From: Labia minor
Taxonomy: Eukaryota; Arthropoda; Insecta; Dermaptera; Spongiphoridae
DNA length: 64,000 nucleotides
Assembly: GCA_963082975.1 (NCBI GenBank)
Contig: OY720344.1
Coordinates: 94,741,228-94,805,227, forward strand
Direction of reading: 5' to 3'
How positions within the stretch are numbered: position 1 is the stretch's first letter; the number at the start of each line of letters is the position of its first letter. The notes below the pieces were generated by a model. It was given only the letters and a program-made list of their open reading frames with translations. It was not told where the DNA came from and made no database searches. The position numbers and the translations under genes were made by a program. Below, piece by piece: positions 48,356 to 62,141 of the stretch.

Positions 48356-51026
48356 ATGAATAAAAACCTAAAATCTCAATCGCAATTAACAGAATTTGCT
48401 CCCTTGAGCCCTGAGGATAATCAACCAGGAGTTGGATCGTATCTTTCGAAATTCTTCAAATTCAATAAAGGTAATTTTTTTAAAATAATAATTGATATAG
48501 TTAAATATATTTAAACATTTATATATATATTTAAAATTTATAATATTAATTCATATATTATACAAATAATTCAATTTAATAATCCAATTGTAAATTTATT
48601 TTGCAGATGTACCTAAAGAGATCAAAACACCTCCTTTGGCAGAGGAACCCAAAGCTTCTCTTCCATCACCACCTGAAAATCCTGAGATAAATCCAATATC
48701 ATCACCACCAGGATCTGAACCATTTCGTGTTGATATTGCTGAAGGAAGAAGTCTTCCTAACGTTCTTAAAAGAATAAGCAATTTACTTGCTCTTAGAAAT
48801 AATGTATTTTTATTTTATATAATGATTAATATCTAATTTAAAATTCCACATTATTTTTTTCTTAATTTATATAAAAAAAAATTAAAAAAAGTTTTATTAA
48901 GAATTATCAGAAATAATTAGTAGCAGTGAATGTAATATATATCGTACCCAAATACTGAAATTTAATTAAATTCCTTATAAATTTGGATTTTTTTTTAGGG
49001 ACCACGAGAATTAAAACAATATTGGATGCCTGATTCTGTTAGTAAAGAATGTTATGATTGTGGCGAAAAATTCACAACATTTCGCCGACGGCATCATTGT
49101 CGAGTTTGTGGACAAATATTTTGTCGACGATGTTGTGATCAAGAGATTCAAGGGCGCTTTATTGGTTGCTCAGGTAAAAAAAATAAATTTTAATATAATA
49201 ATCATAATTGTCAAATACCACATTGATGTATTTTTTTTTTCTCTTTTTAGGAGACCTACGCGTTTGTACATATTGTTGCAAAGTAGTACTCTCTTACTTA
49301 CAATCAACTGATATAGGAGCCGAATTAAATGCTGATCTACGGGCCATATTAGCAGGTTCTTCGCCATCGGATGCAAAAACTGTTGAGGCTATGGCAGCAG
49401 CAGCTGCAGCCGCCCGAGCGGCCTCTCAAAGCTCTGTAGGATCTACTGGACTTGGAAATGATAATACTTCGGATGGTTTTGAAAATAGACGAAAAATGTC
49501 CTTGGGATATTATGTAAATAATTTTGCTTTGGAAAGGGCTACAGAACAATGTTCGGAAACCACTACTTTATTAGCAGCTCGTGAACGCACTTTAGCTCTC
49601 CAGCAATCAGCCTCACTTCGTTCTCTTTTTGAAGCATTAGCTCAATCTGGATTTTCATATATTATTGCTAATAGAAAACAAAGACATAAACTCAATCACC
49701 ACCCATGTATTCTTGGGTATGAGATAATTGATTGGCTTCTAGCCACTGATAGAATTGGAAATAGGTATATTTAGATCTATTAGAGAATAAAACTACATCC
49801 TGATATTTAAAATCTTTTTCTTTATTTTTTCTATAATAAAAAAATTTTAGGGAACAAGGAATTGCAATAGGCCAAGCATTTGTAGAAGCTGCTTATCTTG
49901 AAGTTCTTGATAATCGACCATTAACATTTATGGATAATGATTCTACTTATCGAATACTCAGTTCTAATAGAAAAATTTCAGAGTCATCAGGTCATGAGAC
50001 ACATGATGAACCCCTTTGGGTTAAACAGATCCCTCATCAACATTCAAGTACCACTGGTATTTAAATTATAATCTTTTTTTATATATTTTTTTCATTTATT
50101 TTTTATTGTCTGTAAGAAGAATGGGTGTGATAAGATATATTTTAATGGATATTTAATGTTATATACAAATACATTTGGTTAAAATAATTCCATTATTATG
50201 ATCTTTATTTAAAAGGGACTTTGGACTCCAAACCTTAAAATTATTATTTTTATTTATTTACATTTGTATATATCATTTTCAAAATGAAACTATTTTAGAT
50301 TCAGAAACTGAATGGAGTGGTCCAGGAGGAAGCATTGATGAAAATTTAGGAGACCCGGATAATAGCAGCAATAATAATATTATACCTTCTGGAAACACTT
50401 CGGGAGGAACAAGAGTTCTTTCATCTTCAGGTTCTGCATTTCAATTAGATATGGATTTTGCGACAAATAGAGTTCAGGTATCTAATCTAAAAAATAGGTT
50501 TTTTATAAATTTTTAATAATTTTCCTTAATACTATTTATCTCATAACTTATAAATATACTAAAATAGAGTTAATATATTTTTTTTTCCTTCTTGCCTTTT
50601 GGCCTTTTATCCAAAATTATTTTTTTTATTATAATTATTTTATTAATATTTCTAAATCAAATGAAAAAAATATTAAATTATTTGAATATTGCTAAATTTT
50701 TATTGTTTCTTTTAGATGTCACGCACTTCTCCTCCATCTCCAAAACCTGATAATTATATTCCCAATTCATCCTCATCTTCTGGTGGAATATGTGGTAGTG
50801 AATCATCTCCATCAGAAAACAGAGAGATTGAAGAACCTTTTTCAACAGAATTTCTATCTGGAACCCTTCGTCGTCCAAGAAGACAACATGAACCAAGAGG
50901 TGGATGGTATCGTGCAAAACCGGCCCATCTTAGTCAAGAGCATGGTGAACTTGAAGCTTTTACCAATTTATTGTAATTTTTATAATTTATATATTTATAT
51001 ATCCTAATTATTTATTTAAGTAGATT

Positions 51027-51063
<37 letters not shown>

Positions 51064-54000
51064 CAAATCTAACAAATAAATAAATTTTTTTTATGTTTTT
51101 TATTTTCTGGTTTAGTCTAGAAGATATGCTTTAAATATTTTTTGGAAAACTTTTTGTGACAAATCAATTTTAGAAAAGAATGATTCGGGTGATTTTAAAT
51201 CTCAATTTCTATCATAAATTTTTTTTATAAATATATGCAATTTTGGTATAAAGAAATGTATTTTTAATAATTATTTTAAATTTTAGAGAAGCATATAAAC
51301 ATCATGAACTTATTTTATGTCATCAACTTCTTGATCAAGAAGGACTCCAAAGAGCATGGTCAGATATTCTTCTTACACTTGCTCATTTATCAGTGGAAAC
51401 CGTAAGGCCTGATGTGGAACATGATGACTCCATGGATATTAGACAGTATATTTAATTATTTAGAAATATTATATAATTATATTTATTTTTTTCTTATTAT
51501 AAATAATTTTATTTCAGATATGTTAAAATTAAAAAAGTTCCTGGAGGGGAACGATCTCAAAGTCAACTAGTTCCCGGAATTGTTTGTTCAAAAAATGTTG
51601 CACACCGAGGTATGCTTCGTCGATTAACTAGACCTACTTTACTTCTTCTTGGATGTTCATTAGTTTATCAACATCGTCATGAAGGACGCCTTTCTTCACT
51701 TGAGCCTGTTCTTATGCAGGTATTTTTATTTTAATATTTAGTATATTTTTTAAAGAAATTCTAAGCTATTTAATTAAAATAAAAAAAAACTATAATTATA
51801 CATTATATTAATTTATTATTAAGTTTTTTATTTATTTTAGGAGGCTGAATATCTCCGGCATGCTGTTAACCGGATTGTAGCGCTAAGACCTTCACTTGTT
51901 CTTGTTCAACATACCGTTTCTCGTTTAGCTCAAGACATGCTATTAGCTGAGGGCATTTCTGTAGTTCTCAATGTCAAATCAAGCTTGTTAGAAAGAATTT
52001 CTCGTTCAACTGAAGCTGAAATTGTAACAAGTCTGGATGCACAACATGTAGTTGCCACACCAAAATTAGGACGTTGTGAATCGATTTATGTTCGAACATT
52101 CCCTTCTAGTGACAGTGGAGGAAGAAAGAAAACTCTTCTTTTTCTTGAAGGATGTGCTCGACCTGAATTAGGATGTACTCTTCTTTTAAGAGGAGGCAGT
52201 GAAAATGAACTCGCAAGAGCGAAACGAGTAGTTAAATGGCTTATGTTTTCTGCACATGCTTGGAGATCTGAACTTGCTTTTTTGATGGACATCCACGCAT
52301 GGCCCCCTTCGACATCCAAAGAATCAATCTTTCATGAAAGTGAGAAACCAGACGAAGATAATAATTCAGATATAATTCCAATTATAAGAGCCACTTGTCC
52401 TTCACGGAGTCAAGGCGAATTTGTTAATGATCATAGTGATCCTCTTCGAGCGGCTGCTGATGCTGAAGACCAAGACTTGTCATTACCATTTCCTTCCATA
52501 CCTCCAACTGTTACTGAAAACTTCCCTGATCGATATCGATTCAAGCAAGCACTTGAAGAAGCCATATTATCTACATCTCCTTATATTCGAGTAAATATTG
52601 TTTACTTGTTAAGAATTATTAAACAATTTATTTAAAAATATTTTCTTTAGTTTTCAGTGCCTTATTTAGAAACAGATGTAGGACGTCGTTCTCCTTTAAG
52701 AACATATTTTCCAGAAGATCTGTTTTATTCTCGACAATGGGCTTCCCCAGGACTCCAGAACAACTTGATTAGTGAATCGGATCAAACACAAAATACTACC
52801 AGCCAAATAAAAGTAAAATGATTTCTTGAAAATAATATTGATATTCAAATAATTTTTTTTTTTTTTTTTAGCTTTTACCAACGCATGCTTTTGTTCAAAC
52901 TCCAATTACTGATCCAGTTGATAGTAAAAAGGTGCAAAATTTACTTGCCCATTTTCGGGCTTGTGGTGGACGAATTCCTCATTCACCAAGAATAATAAAA
53001 CCATCATCAAATACCATAACTCTTGCAACCGAGGCAAAAGAATATCCAGACGTACTCTCCTTGGAAACACATCAACGCTTGGCTGTACTTTTTTGTAGTT
53101 TTAGTTCAGAGAGTGCTAATTCACCCGCATACTGCGTTAGCCCATGGTTAGTTCATACAGATTATAAAATAAAACTCGAAATAATTCAAACATTAATATA
53201 ATATTATATTTTAGATAAATTTTCTATAATTATTAGATAATTATTTTTTTAGGATTGTGACTATGGATCTTTACGGACGTAATGATATTCCTTTAGTGGC
53301 ATTCCTTGACCGATATTGTTTTCGTGCAGAATATGCCTGCCCAAGTCCCTCTTGTTCTACACCAATGTATGCTCATACACGTCGTTTTATTCATGACAAA
53401 GGATGTGTGCTTGTGACGTTAAGGCAATTGGAACCTCCTCCTCCGCCAAATAGTGAAACACCCAATACTTCTTCTTCTATTTTAGTCTGGACTTGGTGTG
53501 TCAAGTGCAATCAGGTAGATATTATTATATATGAAATTTTTTTTTTACTTTGTAGAATTTTTTTCTGAATTGACATTATTTTTTTCAGGTTTCAGCTGTA
53601 GTCCCCCTTTCAGAAGATGCGAGGAAACTTAGTTTAGCTAAATATCTTGAATTACGATTTCATGCAGGAAATTTTTACACTCGTAGAGGTTCTAGCCCTT
53701 GTAAACATTCCCTTTTTTATGATCATCATCATTTTTTTGCTAAGAAAGAAACAGTTGCTTGTTTCAAGTAAGATATTCTATTTACTCTGTATTAAATTTG
53801 TCTTATAATTAATCCTATTGTTTTTAATTTTAGATACCATGGTATTTCTTCATGGGAAGTATCACTTCCTCCACCCTCTTTACCTGCTGTTAGCAATGGG
53901 CACCTTACTCGAACAATAGTGATTGACGAAACCCGTCGACTTGCCCTTCAAGCTCATGATTTATATTCGGCTGTTGCTGATCGCTTAGGAGAATTATCGA

Positions 54001-57000
54001 CAGTTGCTTTACCAGAAAATGGAATTGAATCTCTTCGGAATCAATTAGCTAAAGAACGAGTGCATTTCAAATCTAATATTGAAGATATTCAATTAAAGTT
54101 GACATCTCCTACATTAGAAGAAGCAATATCTGAATCAAATTTTGATAATAACCTTGATCGGGGTAAGCATTTTTATCAAATATTTTATAATTAAAGAAAT
54201 CTTAAAATGAATCATTTTTATTTTTAAGAATCAACATGGCGGGTAGATGATGCTTTGGTTAAAGCAAAAAGACAACTAGTAGATGCAGCAAATTTATGGA
54301 ATCAACGAGTTCGTCAAATTCGACCTCCTTCGGGCTCTTCTAAAAGTTTAGGTACTATTACTGTATTGACATCAAATGATCCTGAAGATTCCCCTTCCTC
54401 TGAACTAATGCAAGGAGAAGAGAGTCCAACCTCACCTTCATTAGCGACACATTCATCTCAACTTCCAAATGAACTCCCTCTACACGATGCAGGTAAATAA
54501 AATTAACCATGCAAAACAAATACTAATCTTAAAATAATATTTTGTTTTATTTTTAATATCAAGGTAATCCAGCAGATACTCTTTCCAGTCCAGGTGAGTC
54601 GGATCAACATTCACTTCGACAAAGTGATGGTATTTATTTTTCTTTTTCGAAAATTTCAAAATATTTTTAAAAACTAATATTTAAATTACTAAAATATAAT
54701 AGCTACAACAATTTCTGAAGTGGAACATCAACGAGGATCTAATAAAGGAGTGAAAGCGATTCTTTCTCAGTTGCTTCCTGCTGTTCCAACCAATTCTTCA
54801 TCTTCAACATCTGCCAACCTTCTCCAAGTAGTATTGTTATTTAATTATTATTTGTAATATAAATTATTTTAATAATATTATAATTAGAATAATAAATCAT
54901 GTATTAATAACAAATATTTTATTTAAAAATTATTTATATATATATATATATAATTTTTATTTATAACACATTATAAATTAAAATTAATTTTATTATATAT
55001 ATATACCTACATTTATAAATAAATTTTTGCACATTTCAAATTCCACAAATTAATTTTTTTCTTACTTCATGTACTTAATTTTAGAGTATCACACCTCAAG
55101 AACATCATTTGCCATCCAACGCAGCTGGTGGATCTTTTGTCCCCCTAATTGTTTATGAATCAGAGCCTAGTTCAGTGATTGCCTATGCACTTGCAAGCTC
55201 AGAGTATCGTACAGCAGTTTCTGGAATTAACCCGATTATTCAAAATATAGAAACTAACTCTGCTACTTCCAGGTAAACATTTCTTTTAAATTAATTTTTC
55301 TTCTTATATATATATATATTCTTATTTATTAATAACTTTTTTAGTCCTAGTTATAAGCGTAAGACAATTTCGAATCTACCTACCTCAGATAATTTGGACA
55401 ATCCTTTGCCTCAAGGAACAACAACAAATTCTAATACAAGATCAAGTGTCCTAGCTTTTCTAAAAAATAATAATTCATCCAAGTAACATAAATTTATAAA
55501 AATTAATATTATTATCAATTTAAATTATTTTTATTAATAAAATATTATTTCAGTTCTTCTTTGAATAATTCAAGTGGCATAGCTAATACTGACAATACCG
55601 TCTCTACCACCACAGGGGATATAATTAACATTACTGAAGCAACGGATTCAGAAGTTAAATTAAATAAATCAGGAAGTACTAGTAGTACTACTACATTAGG
55701 CCCATCTAGGCCTCCTATTTCACCTCATGTCGAGGTAACGTTCGAAATCTTTTCCTTTTATCCAACTCAATCATTATCATTTATAATTTCTACAGAATTG
55801 TTGATTTTTTTTTAATTCAGGTCCAGTTTTCTGATTCATCCTGCAATTTTTTCTGTAGAATTTATTTTGCTGAGCAGTTTGCCCAACTTAGAGCCTCAGT
55901 TTTGCCCTCTGGTGCAGGAGGACAATCGGATGAGTCATTCATTCGTTCCCTTTCCCGGAGTATTCATTGGGCAGCGAGAGGTGGTAAATCCGGATCAATT
56001 TTTCGAAAAACTCGAGGTAAAACTAGAAATGACATTTACTAATAAATTAATCGGTAATAATTTTTAATTAATAACTTGATGAAAATAACTTTTGTAAACA
56101 TAGTTATTTTATAGCTTGAAATAAAATTATTAATTCTCTATAATAGAGTTAGGATTATAATAATTAATAATATATTAAGTTTTCGTTTTATATTTGTAAT
56201 TTCTATATTTTTAATTGTTGGCATTGAAATTATAATTTTATTAATTATACATACAGTATTATTTTGATGTTTTAATGATTTTGGTTTTAAAATTTGATCT
56301 ATTGTAAAATATATTTAGTAAAATATTATTTTTACTTTTTGAACTTAATTTTTTTTTAGGAAATTTACTAATTTTTCTTAAAAATTTTATCTTTTTTTTT
56401 AAGAAGTATCCAAAAGGAGTGTTGGAAGGGATATAGATATTTATTAAATTATTAAATGAAACTATACAAAAATAATTATATTTATCAATAATAAATTAGA
56501 ATGTTTTTTCCTCAATTTAGATGATCGATTTATTTTGAAAGCGATGACAAGTAAAGTGGAATTGGTTCCATTCCTCGAACTTGCACCGCATTATTTTCAA
56601 TATGTGGCCAAATGTCGAGCTTCTGGAACTCCATCTCTCCTTGGAAAAATACTCGGAGTTTTCCGAGTTGTTTTTCGAAACACTAATACAAATGCTGCCC
56701 TTAAAGTAAATCTATTGGTAATGGAAAATCTTTTTTATGGCCGAGAGGTAAATATTACAATTTTATATATCTAATTAATAATATTCAATTTCCTCACAAT
56801 TAAAGATCTTTCTTTTCCATTAAGGTCTCGCATAAATTTGATTTAAAAGGATCTATTAGAAATCGATTGGTTAATCCTGAGGCAAATACTGACGGTGAAC
56901 TCGTGTTACTTGATGAAAATCTTTTAAAAAGTAATAAATTGAACAATACAAAATTTATATTTTTATTTTATAATTTATTATTTATTATTAATTTAAATAT

Positions 57001-57479
57001 CTCCATTTATTTATTTGTTTAACTTTAGTGTGCTGTGAAACTCCACTTTATGTCTCTCCTCATGGAAAAGCAGTTCTTTCTGATGCTATAAACTCAGATA
57101 CTCGATTTCTTGCTTCTCAATCAGTAATGGATTATTCTCTTTTAGTGGGGCTTGATCAATCTAGAAGACATCTTGTTGTTGGCATTATTGGTGAAGTTCA
57201 ATTTATTTATTTTTTTATTTGAAAAGCATTTATTTAAAGTGTTTTTCTTTTATAGATTATATACGAACATTCACATGGGATAAACGCTTAGAAACAATGG
57301 TGAAATCAACGGGTATTTTAGGTGGTCAAGGAAAATTACCAACCGTAGTTGATCCCGAACTTTATCGTGATAGATTTGCAGGTGCTATGCATCAGTATTT
57401 TTTGGCTGTGCCTGATCGATGGACTGGACTTTCTAAACCATTAGAAAACTACATTGTAATTGGAAATGATACACTTTAA
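48356..57479 (+). CDS. PIKFYVE: PIKfyve/Fab1 phosphatidylinositol 3-phosphate 5-kinase
   Basis: 26 exons: 48356-48470, 48607-48803, 48999-49173, 49251-49764, 49851-50056, 50299-50477, 50716-50972, 51287-51445, 51518-51719, 51841-52590, 52651-52812, 52872-53146, 53253-53514, 53589-53767, 53834-54162, 54229-54492, 54564-54629, 54703-54827, 55085-55272, 55345-55482, 55554-55734, 55821-56016, 56521-56747, 56825-56930, 57029-57190, 57256-57479. The sum is 5838 nt, 1945 aa, near the family length (fly about 1800, human about 2100). FYVE finger at ~105-170 with RRRHHCRVCG and paired CxxC motifs. DEP domain at ~280-370 (GYEIIDWLLATDRIGNREQG). Chaperonin-like domain within ~590-780 (GISVVLNVKSSLLERISRST). 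A Cys/His-rich region includes SPWIVTMDLYGRNDIPL. PIP-kinase domain at ~1690-1940 with KFDLKGSIRNR, MDYSLLVGLD and IIDYIRTFTWDK. The enzyme makes PI(3,5)P2 on endolysosomes from PI3P. Variable Ser/Thr-rich linkers fill residues ~1320-1650. Confidence 0.95.
51036..51059. repeat. (TA)n microsatellite in a PIKfyve intron
   Basis: About 12 TA units between the exons ending at 50972 and starting at 51287. Confidence 0.85.
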
Positions 57480-58706
57480 TATTTTAACCAAAAAATATTT
57501 TATTTTTATTACTATTTTATATTAATTTAATTACCATTAAAAAAATTATTTATATATATCTATAAATGATTTGAGAGATTTAAAGTACAAATGTATTATT
57601 ATTTTATATCTTATTTAAATATAAAAATCTATATATTAAATCTGCTTTGTTTTTAATTGTTTTTTACTTATAGATTTATATAATTATGAAAATGAACTAG
57701 GGAAATAAATATTCAAAATTTTTCTAAATTCAATAACAATAACAAGTATTAAAAGCTTTTTTTTAATACTTTATATTGATATCGATGATTTGACTTCCTT
57801 TCGGAGTCGTTTATTTTTAGAAAGAAATTAAGTTTTATAAAAAATAAAATGAAAGGTCCCCAATTATCCTTCTAATATATAGAAAGATCTGCTACTATCT
57901 ACTATTAAAAAATAGAGAGAACTTTTTACTCTAACTCTACAAGATAAGTAGATCATTTTAAAGTATAGATATTAATCAAAAAATTTATATTATTTGATGG
58001 ACTCTGCAAACCTCAGAAAAGTAGTTCTTTATAAATAAAAACAGGGAAAAATATATTTTAAATACAAGTTATATTTTGTTTATACTTCAATAAATTTGCA
58101 ATTCAATAAAAAAAATTACATCTTTGATTATAGAATATGTTTCTAATTTCAATATGAAATAATAAAAAAAAATATTTAAGATACAATAAACTAAAATATG
58201 TAAAAATGAAAATTTAATCATAAATATAAAAATTTATAATTATTAATAATTTATTTTAAATAGAATCAAACTATGTCGTGTTTTTTATTATGATATTATA
58301 ATCAAAACAATAATAATTTATCAAAATTAAATTATAAAGGAAGAGACGGTTGGTAAAAATTACTTAGATTTAAAAATATATATTTAAATATTCCGAATTT
58401 TTCTAAAAACTTATTTGCTTATAAAGAAAAAGAGAATAATAATTTAAAATAAAATACATTCATTTGTAAATTTCTATTTTTTAAATAAAATGATTTTTTT
58501 TTAAATAAAAATCAACTTTTAATATTATATCATATATGAAGAAATATTTAAAATAAACCAAAAAAATCTATAATTTTTTAATGTTTTATCTTATATATAT
58601 AAGGATAAATAACGTAATAATACAAGTGAATTATATTTAATTCATCAAGATAAATAAAATTAAGACATGATGAAAATAACTTTTATTAAAAATTGACTTT
58701 TAATTT
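57480..58706. other. convergent intergenic region
   Basis: Between the stops of PIKfyve (+) and NIPP1 (-). AT-rich, no gene or repeat recognised. It must hold both 3' UTRs and poly(A) sites, but AATAAA-like sequences are too frequent to choose one. Confidence 0.5.
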
Positions 58707-61106
58707 TCAGACTAATAAGGCCGGTACAGGCTTTTTTCCTGGCCAAGCTTCTTTTGCATATTTTTTCTTTTTCGGTTCAAGATTTGGAGTATTTCCTGGT
58801 GCAGTTGATGGTACAGGCTCTTGGCTGGATAATGAATTAAACGGATTGAGATTTGTTGATGAAGGTCCATGAGAGACATCCACTTCTGGCGCTGGATTTG
58901 GTAATGAAATTCCTAAAAAAAAATATGTTTTTTCAATAAATAAAAATGGATAACAATTAAAAAATACTAAGTTAAATGATGTGGTTGTTGCGACCAAAAA
59001 GAATTGATTGCTGTGGTTCAAAAACACCAGAGATAGATAAATTTCGTTGATCAAAAGATTTCAAGAGTTGAAAATAAAATCTTTGAACGTTCAAATCTAT
59101 TAACTTAGGATATATTCAATTTAAATTCAATTCGATTTAAGAAAAAACAAACAAATTTTAAAATAAAAGATGAATAAAATTCATTAAATTAATATTTATA
59201 TTTAATATGTTATATCTCTTTTGCCACTATTACAAGGAAATATCAAACTAAATAATAAAAAATAATCTATTATATTTGAAATCAAATTTTAATAAAAAAT
59301 ATAAATTAAATTAAATTTGTATCAAAATACTACTTACCAAGGCGAGATGCAAGTGCAGAAGAAAATAATAACGGTGTACTGGATGAGGATCCTAGAGCAT
59401 TTGTGGAGGAACTAGATCCATGTTGTCCTACAGATCCGGCAATATTTTGACCTTCAGGAGGTAAATCTTGATATAAATTTATACTACCTGGATGTAAGTG
59501 TTTAATTAGATTGAGGCGATCATCATTATTTGATGTAGGAACTCCAACTCCTTCTATACGCTGCCTCTGTAAAAAAACAAGTTTGTTAATATGTCCATTT
59601 ATCATAGAATTTGAATTTGTACCTTTGTTGGAATCACTGTGGTATGAATCATATTTCTAAAACGACCTACAGAAGGATCAACGTCCTCAGGATTTATTAC
59701 TTCTTCTTCTTCACTAAAAGTTAAGGATTTCTTTTTACGTTTTCTAGTACCTGGACGTATTTCTTCATCAGGAATACCAAGCATCGAAATTCTTCGATTA
59801 TGAGCAGTATTAAATTCTGTTAAATTCTAAAACAATAAATTTCAATATAAAATACTATCAAGAATTTATTCAAGAACTTGTAATGACTTCTAATAATCAT
59901 TTATTAAATTAAAATATTAAAAAATAAAAAATAATGAAACATTTATTTATAAGATATATAAATATTAATATAAAAGATTACATCGAGTTCTGTTTCCGTT
60001 TCTGGAAGTCCTAAAAGTCCTCCTTCAGCTTCATCAGATGCTTTTTCTAATTCCTCTATAATTGGCCGTGAACCAGTTTGGGGCCGTTCTCTTATTACAT
60101 AATAACGAGTTGAAGCACCAAAATGAAAAGTGGAATCAATAGGTAATTGTGTTGGTTTATGGGCTTCTAAACGTAGTGATCCAATAAATGTGCCATGAGC
60201 TAAAAATAAATGTACTATAAGTAAATATAATTTTAAATTATTTGATTAATATTTACGAAAAATACATACTACTTCCTAGATCAACTAAAAATGCTCTATT
60301 TAGATTCTTGTGATATACTAAAGCAGCATGAACTCTCGAGCATGATGCGTGATCAATACAAAAATCATTCATTTGCTGATTTCGGCCGAATAGATAACAT
60401 TTCTTCTCATCAATCATTAATTTCTAAAATAAAAATAATAATTGTAAAATAATTTGATTTTTATTTTAATTTATTTACTTAATTTAAGAGTTTTTGCAAT
60501 ATTTAGAGAATAGATGCAAATCAAAGATTTTTTTATTAATAGTAAAAGCAAAATATCCAAATGTGTATTTTGAATGTTGGTTTTCTAAATAAGTTGACAA
60601 AATATATTAAATTTATTTTTTATTTTATAGTTAAACATTAAATAACAGCATACATCTATAGCACCAAACTAGAAAGTTTTTGATCGAAATAATCCATTAC
60701 TTCAACATTGAAAAAAAGAATAGATCGGAATTTTAATTTCTTTAAAAATATTTACACTTAATTTATAAATATATAGATATAAGAAATACATGATTTGAAA
60801 ATGGGCAATTTGAATAAGATCTTATCTTTTAATAAAAAATTTGTTTAATCTCATATATTAATATTAATTTTACAAAATTTATTTAAGATATAAATATTAA
60901 AAACAATTAAATATTTTAATTACTTGAATTAATTTATCTCCTTTTAGTACATCTAAATGTAGTCCTACAGGCGGTTTTCCAGCCCTGAAATAGAATTTAT
61001 TAAATTATATTTAATCTCATAACCTAACATATAAGATTTTCAAAAAATTTATTTTAAAAAAGAAATAGTTCAATTACCAGTTCGGTACATCATAATGATT
61101 GGCCAT
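58707..61106 (-). CDS. PPP1R8: nuclear inhibitor of protein phosphatase 1 (NIPP1)
   Basis: Seven exons in coding order: 61106-61078, 60984-60924, 60423-60270, 60199-59982, 59826-59623, 59566-59338, 58912-58707. The sum is 1101 nt, 366 aa (human 351). Start MANHYDVPNWAGKPP. An FHA domain follows (~31-122) with LFGRN, CSRVHAALVYHK and STHGTF phosphopeptide-binding motifs. GLLGLPETETELDNLTEFNTAHNRRIS and INPEDVDPSVGRFRN are NIPP1 hallmarks, and the C-terminus has KKKKYAKEAWPGKKP. NIPP1 is a nuclear PP1 regulator and splicing-factor scaffold. The PP1-docking RVxF site reads KSLTF here. For the exon ending at 60270 I chose the donor GTATGT because it restores GSTHGTF; a donor 3 bases earlier is possible. 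Confidence 0.95.
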
Positions 61107-62141
61107 CACTTCATATCATTTATATCAAATTTGAAATTTAAAAACAATATCTATATATTTCTAATAATAATGAAAGGTTATATTTTTATATTTTTAATAG
61201 GTATATTAATTATTCAAAATAAATTAGAGAAAATTCATTAAAATATTTATATTTTTTAATATTGTAATATTCTGTCAAATTTTAAACATATCTTAATAAA
61301 ATATATATACCATTTATGACATAGTAAAAAAAAACATTGGCAGATTTTTTTGGTTTAGATCCCATCAAGTTAGCAACCATTCTCTTGGCACTTGAAATTA
61401 TCATTTATTAATCATCTTTTATTTTTAATTTGTTTGTATTTTCAACCAATTTCGTTTTCAACTGAAATAAGAGAGATATTTTATATTATTGATTACTAAT
61501 TTATTTAAATTAAAGAAAGTTATCAACATTATTTAATAGACCACTTTTTCAAACCTTTAAAAAAACTAGTTTTAGAAAATTGCTAGATAAAAAAAAATAA
61601 AAATATTAATTTAATGTTGCAAAATTGAATTATCATATACATAAATATATAGATATATAAAATATATAATCTCAGTATGAGGATAAAATTTAAATTAAAA
61701 TTCTAAAATGAAGCGCGATAATAGAAAATTTTTTGTTATCCCATATCTCTATTCATTCTTATTATTTCTATTTATCTTATTATTTCAATACAGTCGTCTA
61801 TGTATTCTTTTAAAATGAATTCAAATTTAATATATCTTAATATCTTCTCAATAACTTCAATATAAAATATATCAATATAAGCTATTAACTTTTTAATAAA
61901 AATCTATAAACTTAAAAAAAAGAACTCATATATATAAAAAAATGATGTATTTTCAAATATCTGTTAATAAAATATTTATTTGTTTGAATTTATATATTTA
62001 GAAATAAAATAAACCAAAAGTATATTAAATAAGTAAATTTAATTTATTTTACAAAAACAATTAATTATGCAAACAATAACTATATAATTAGATTTATTAT
62101 TATTTACATATTTATATTATATTTCTTACTCTAATATTTCA
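61107..62141. other. intergenic DNA upstream of NIPP1
   Basis: About 1 kb of AT-rich sequence between the NIPP1 start codon and the 3' end of the next minus-strand gene. It should contain the NIPP1 promoter and the 3' UTR of the phosphatase gene. No motif stands out. Confidence 0.45.
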
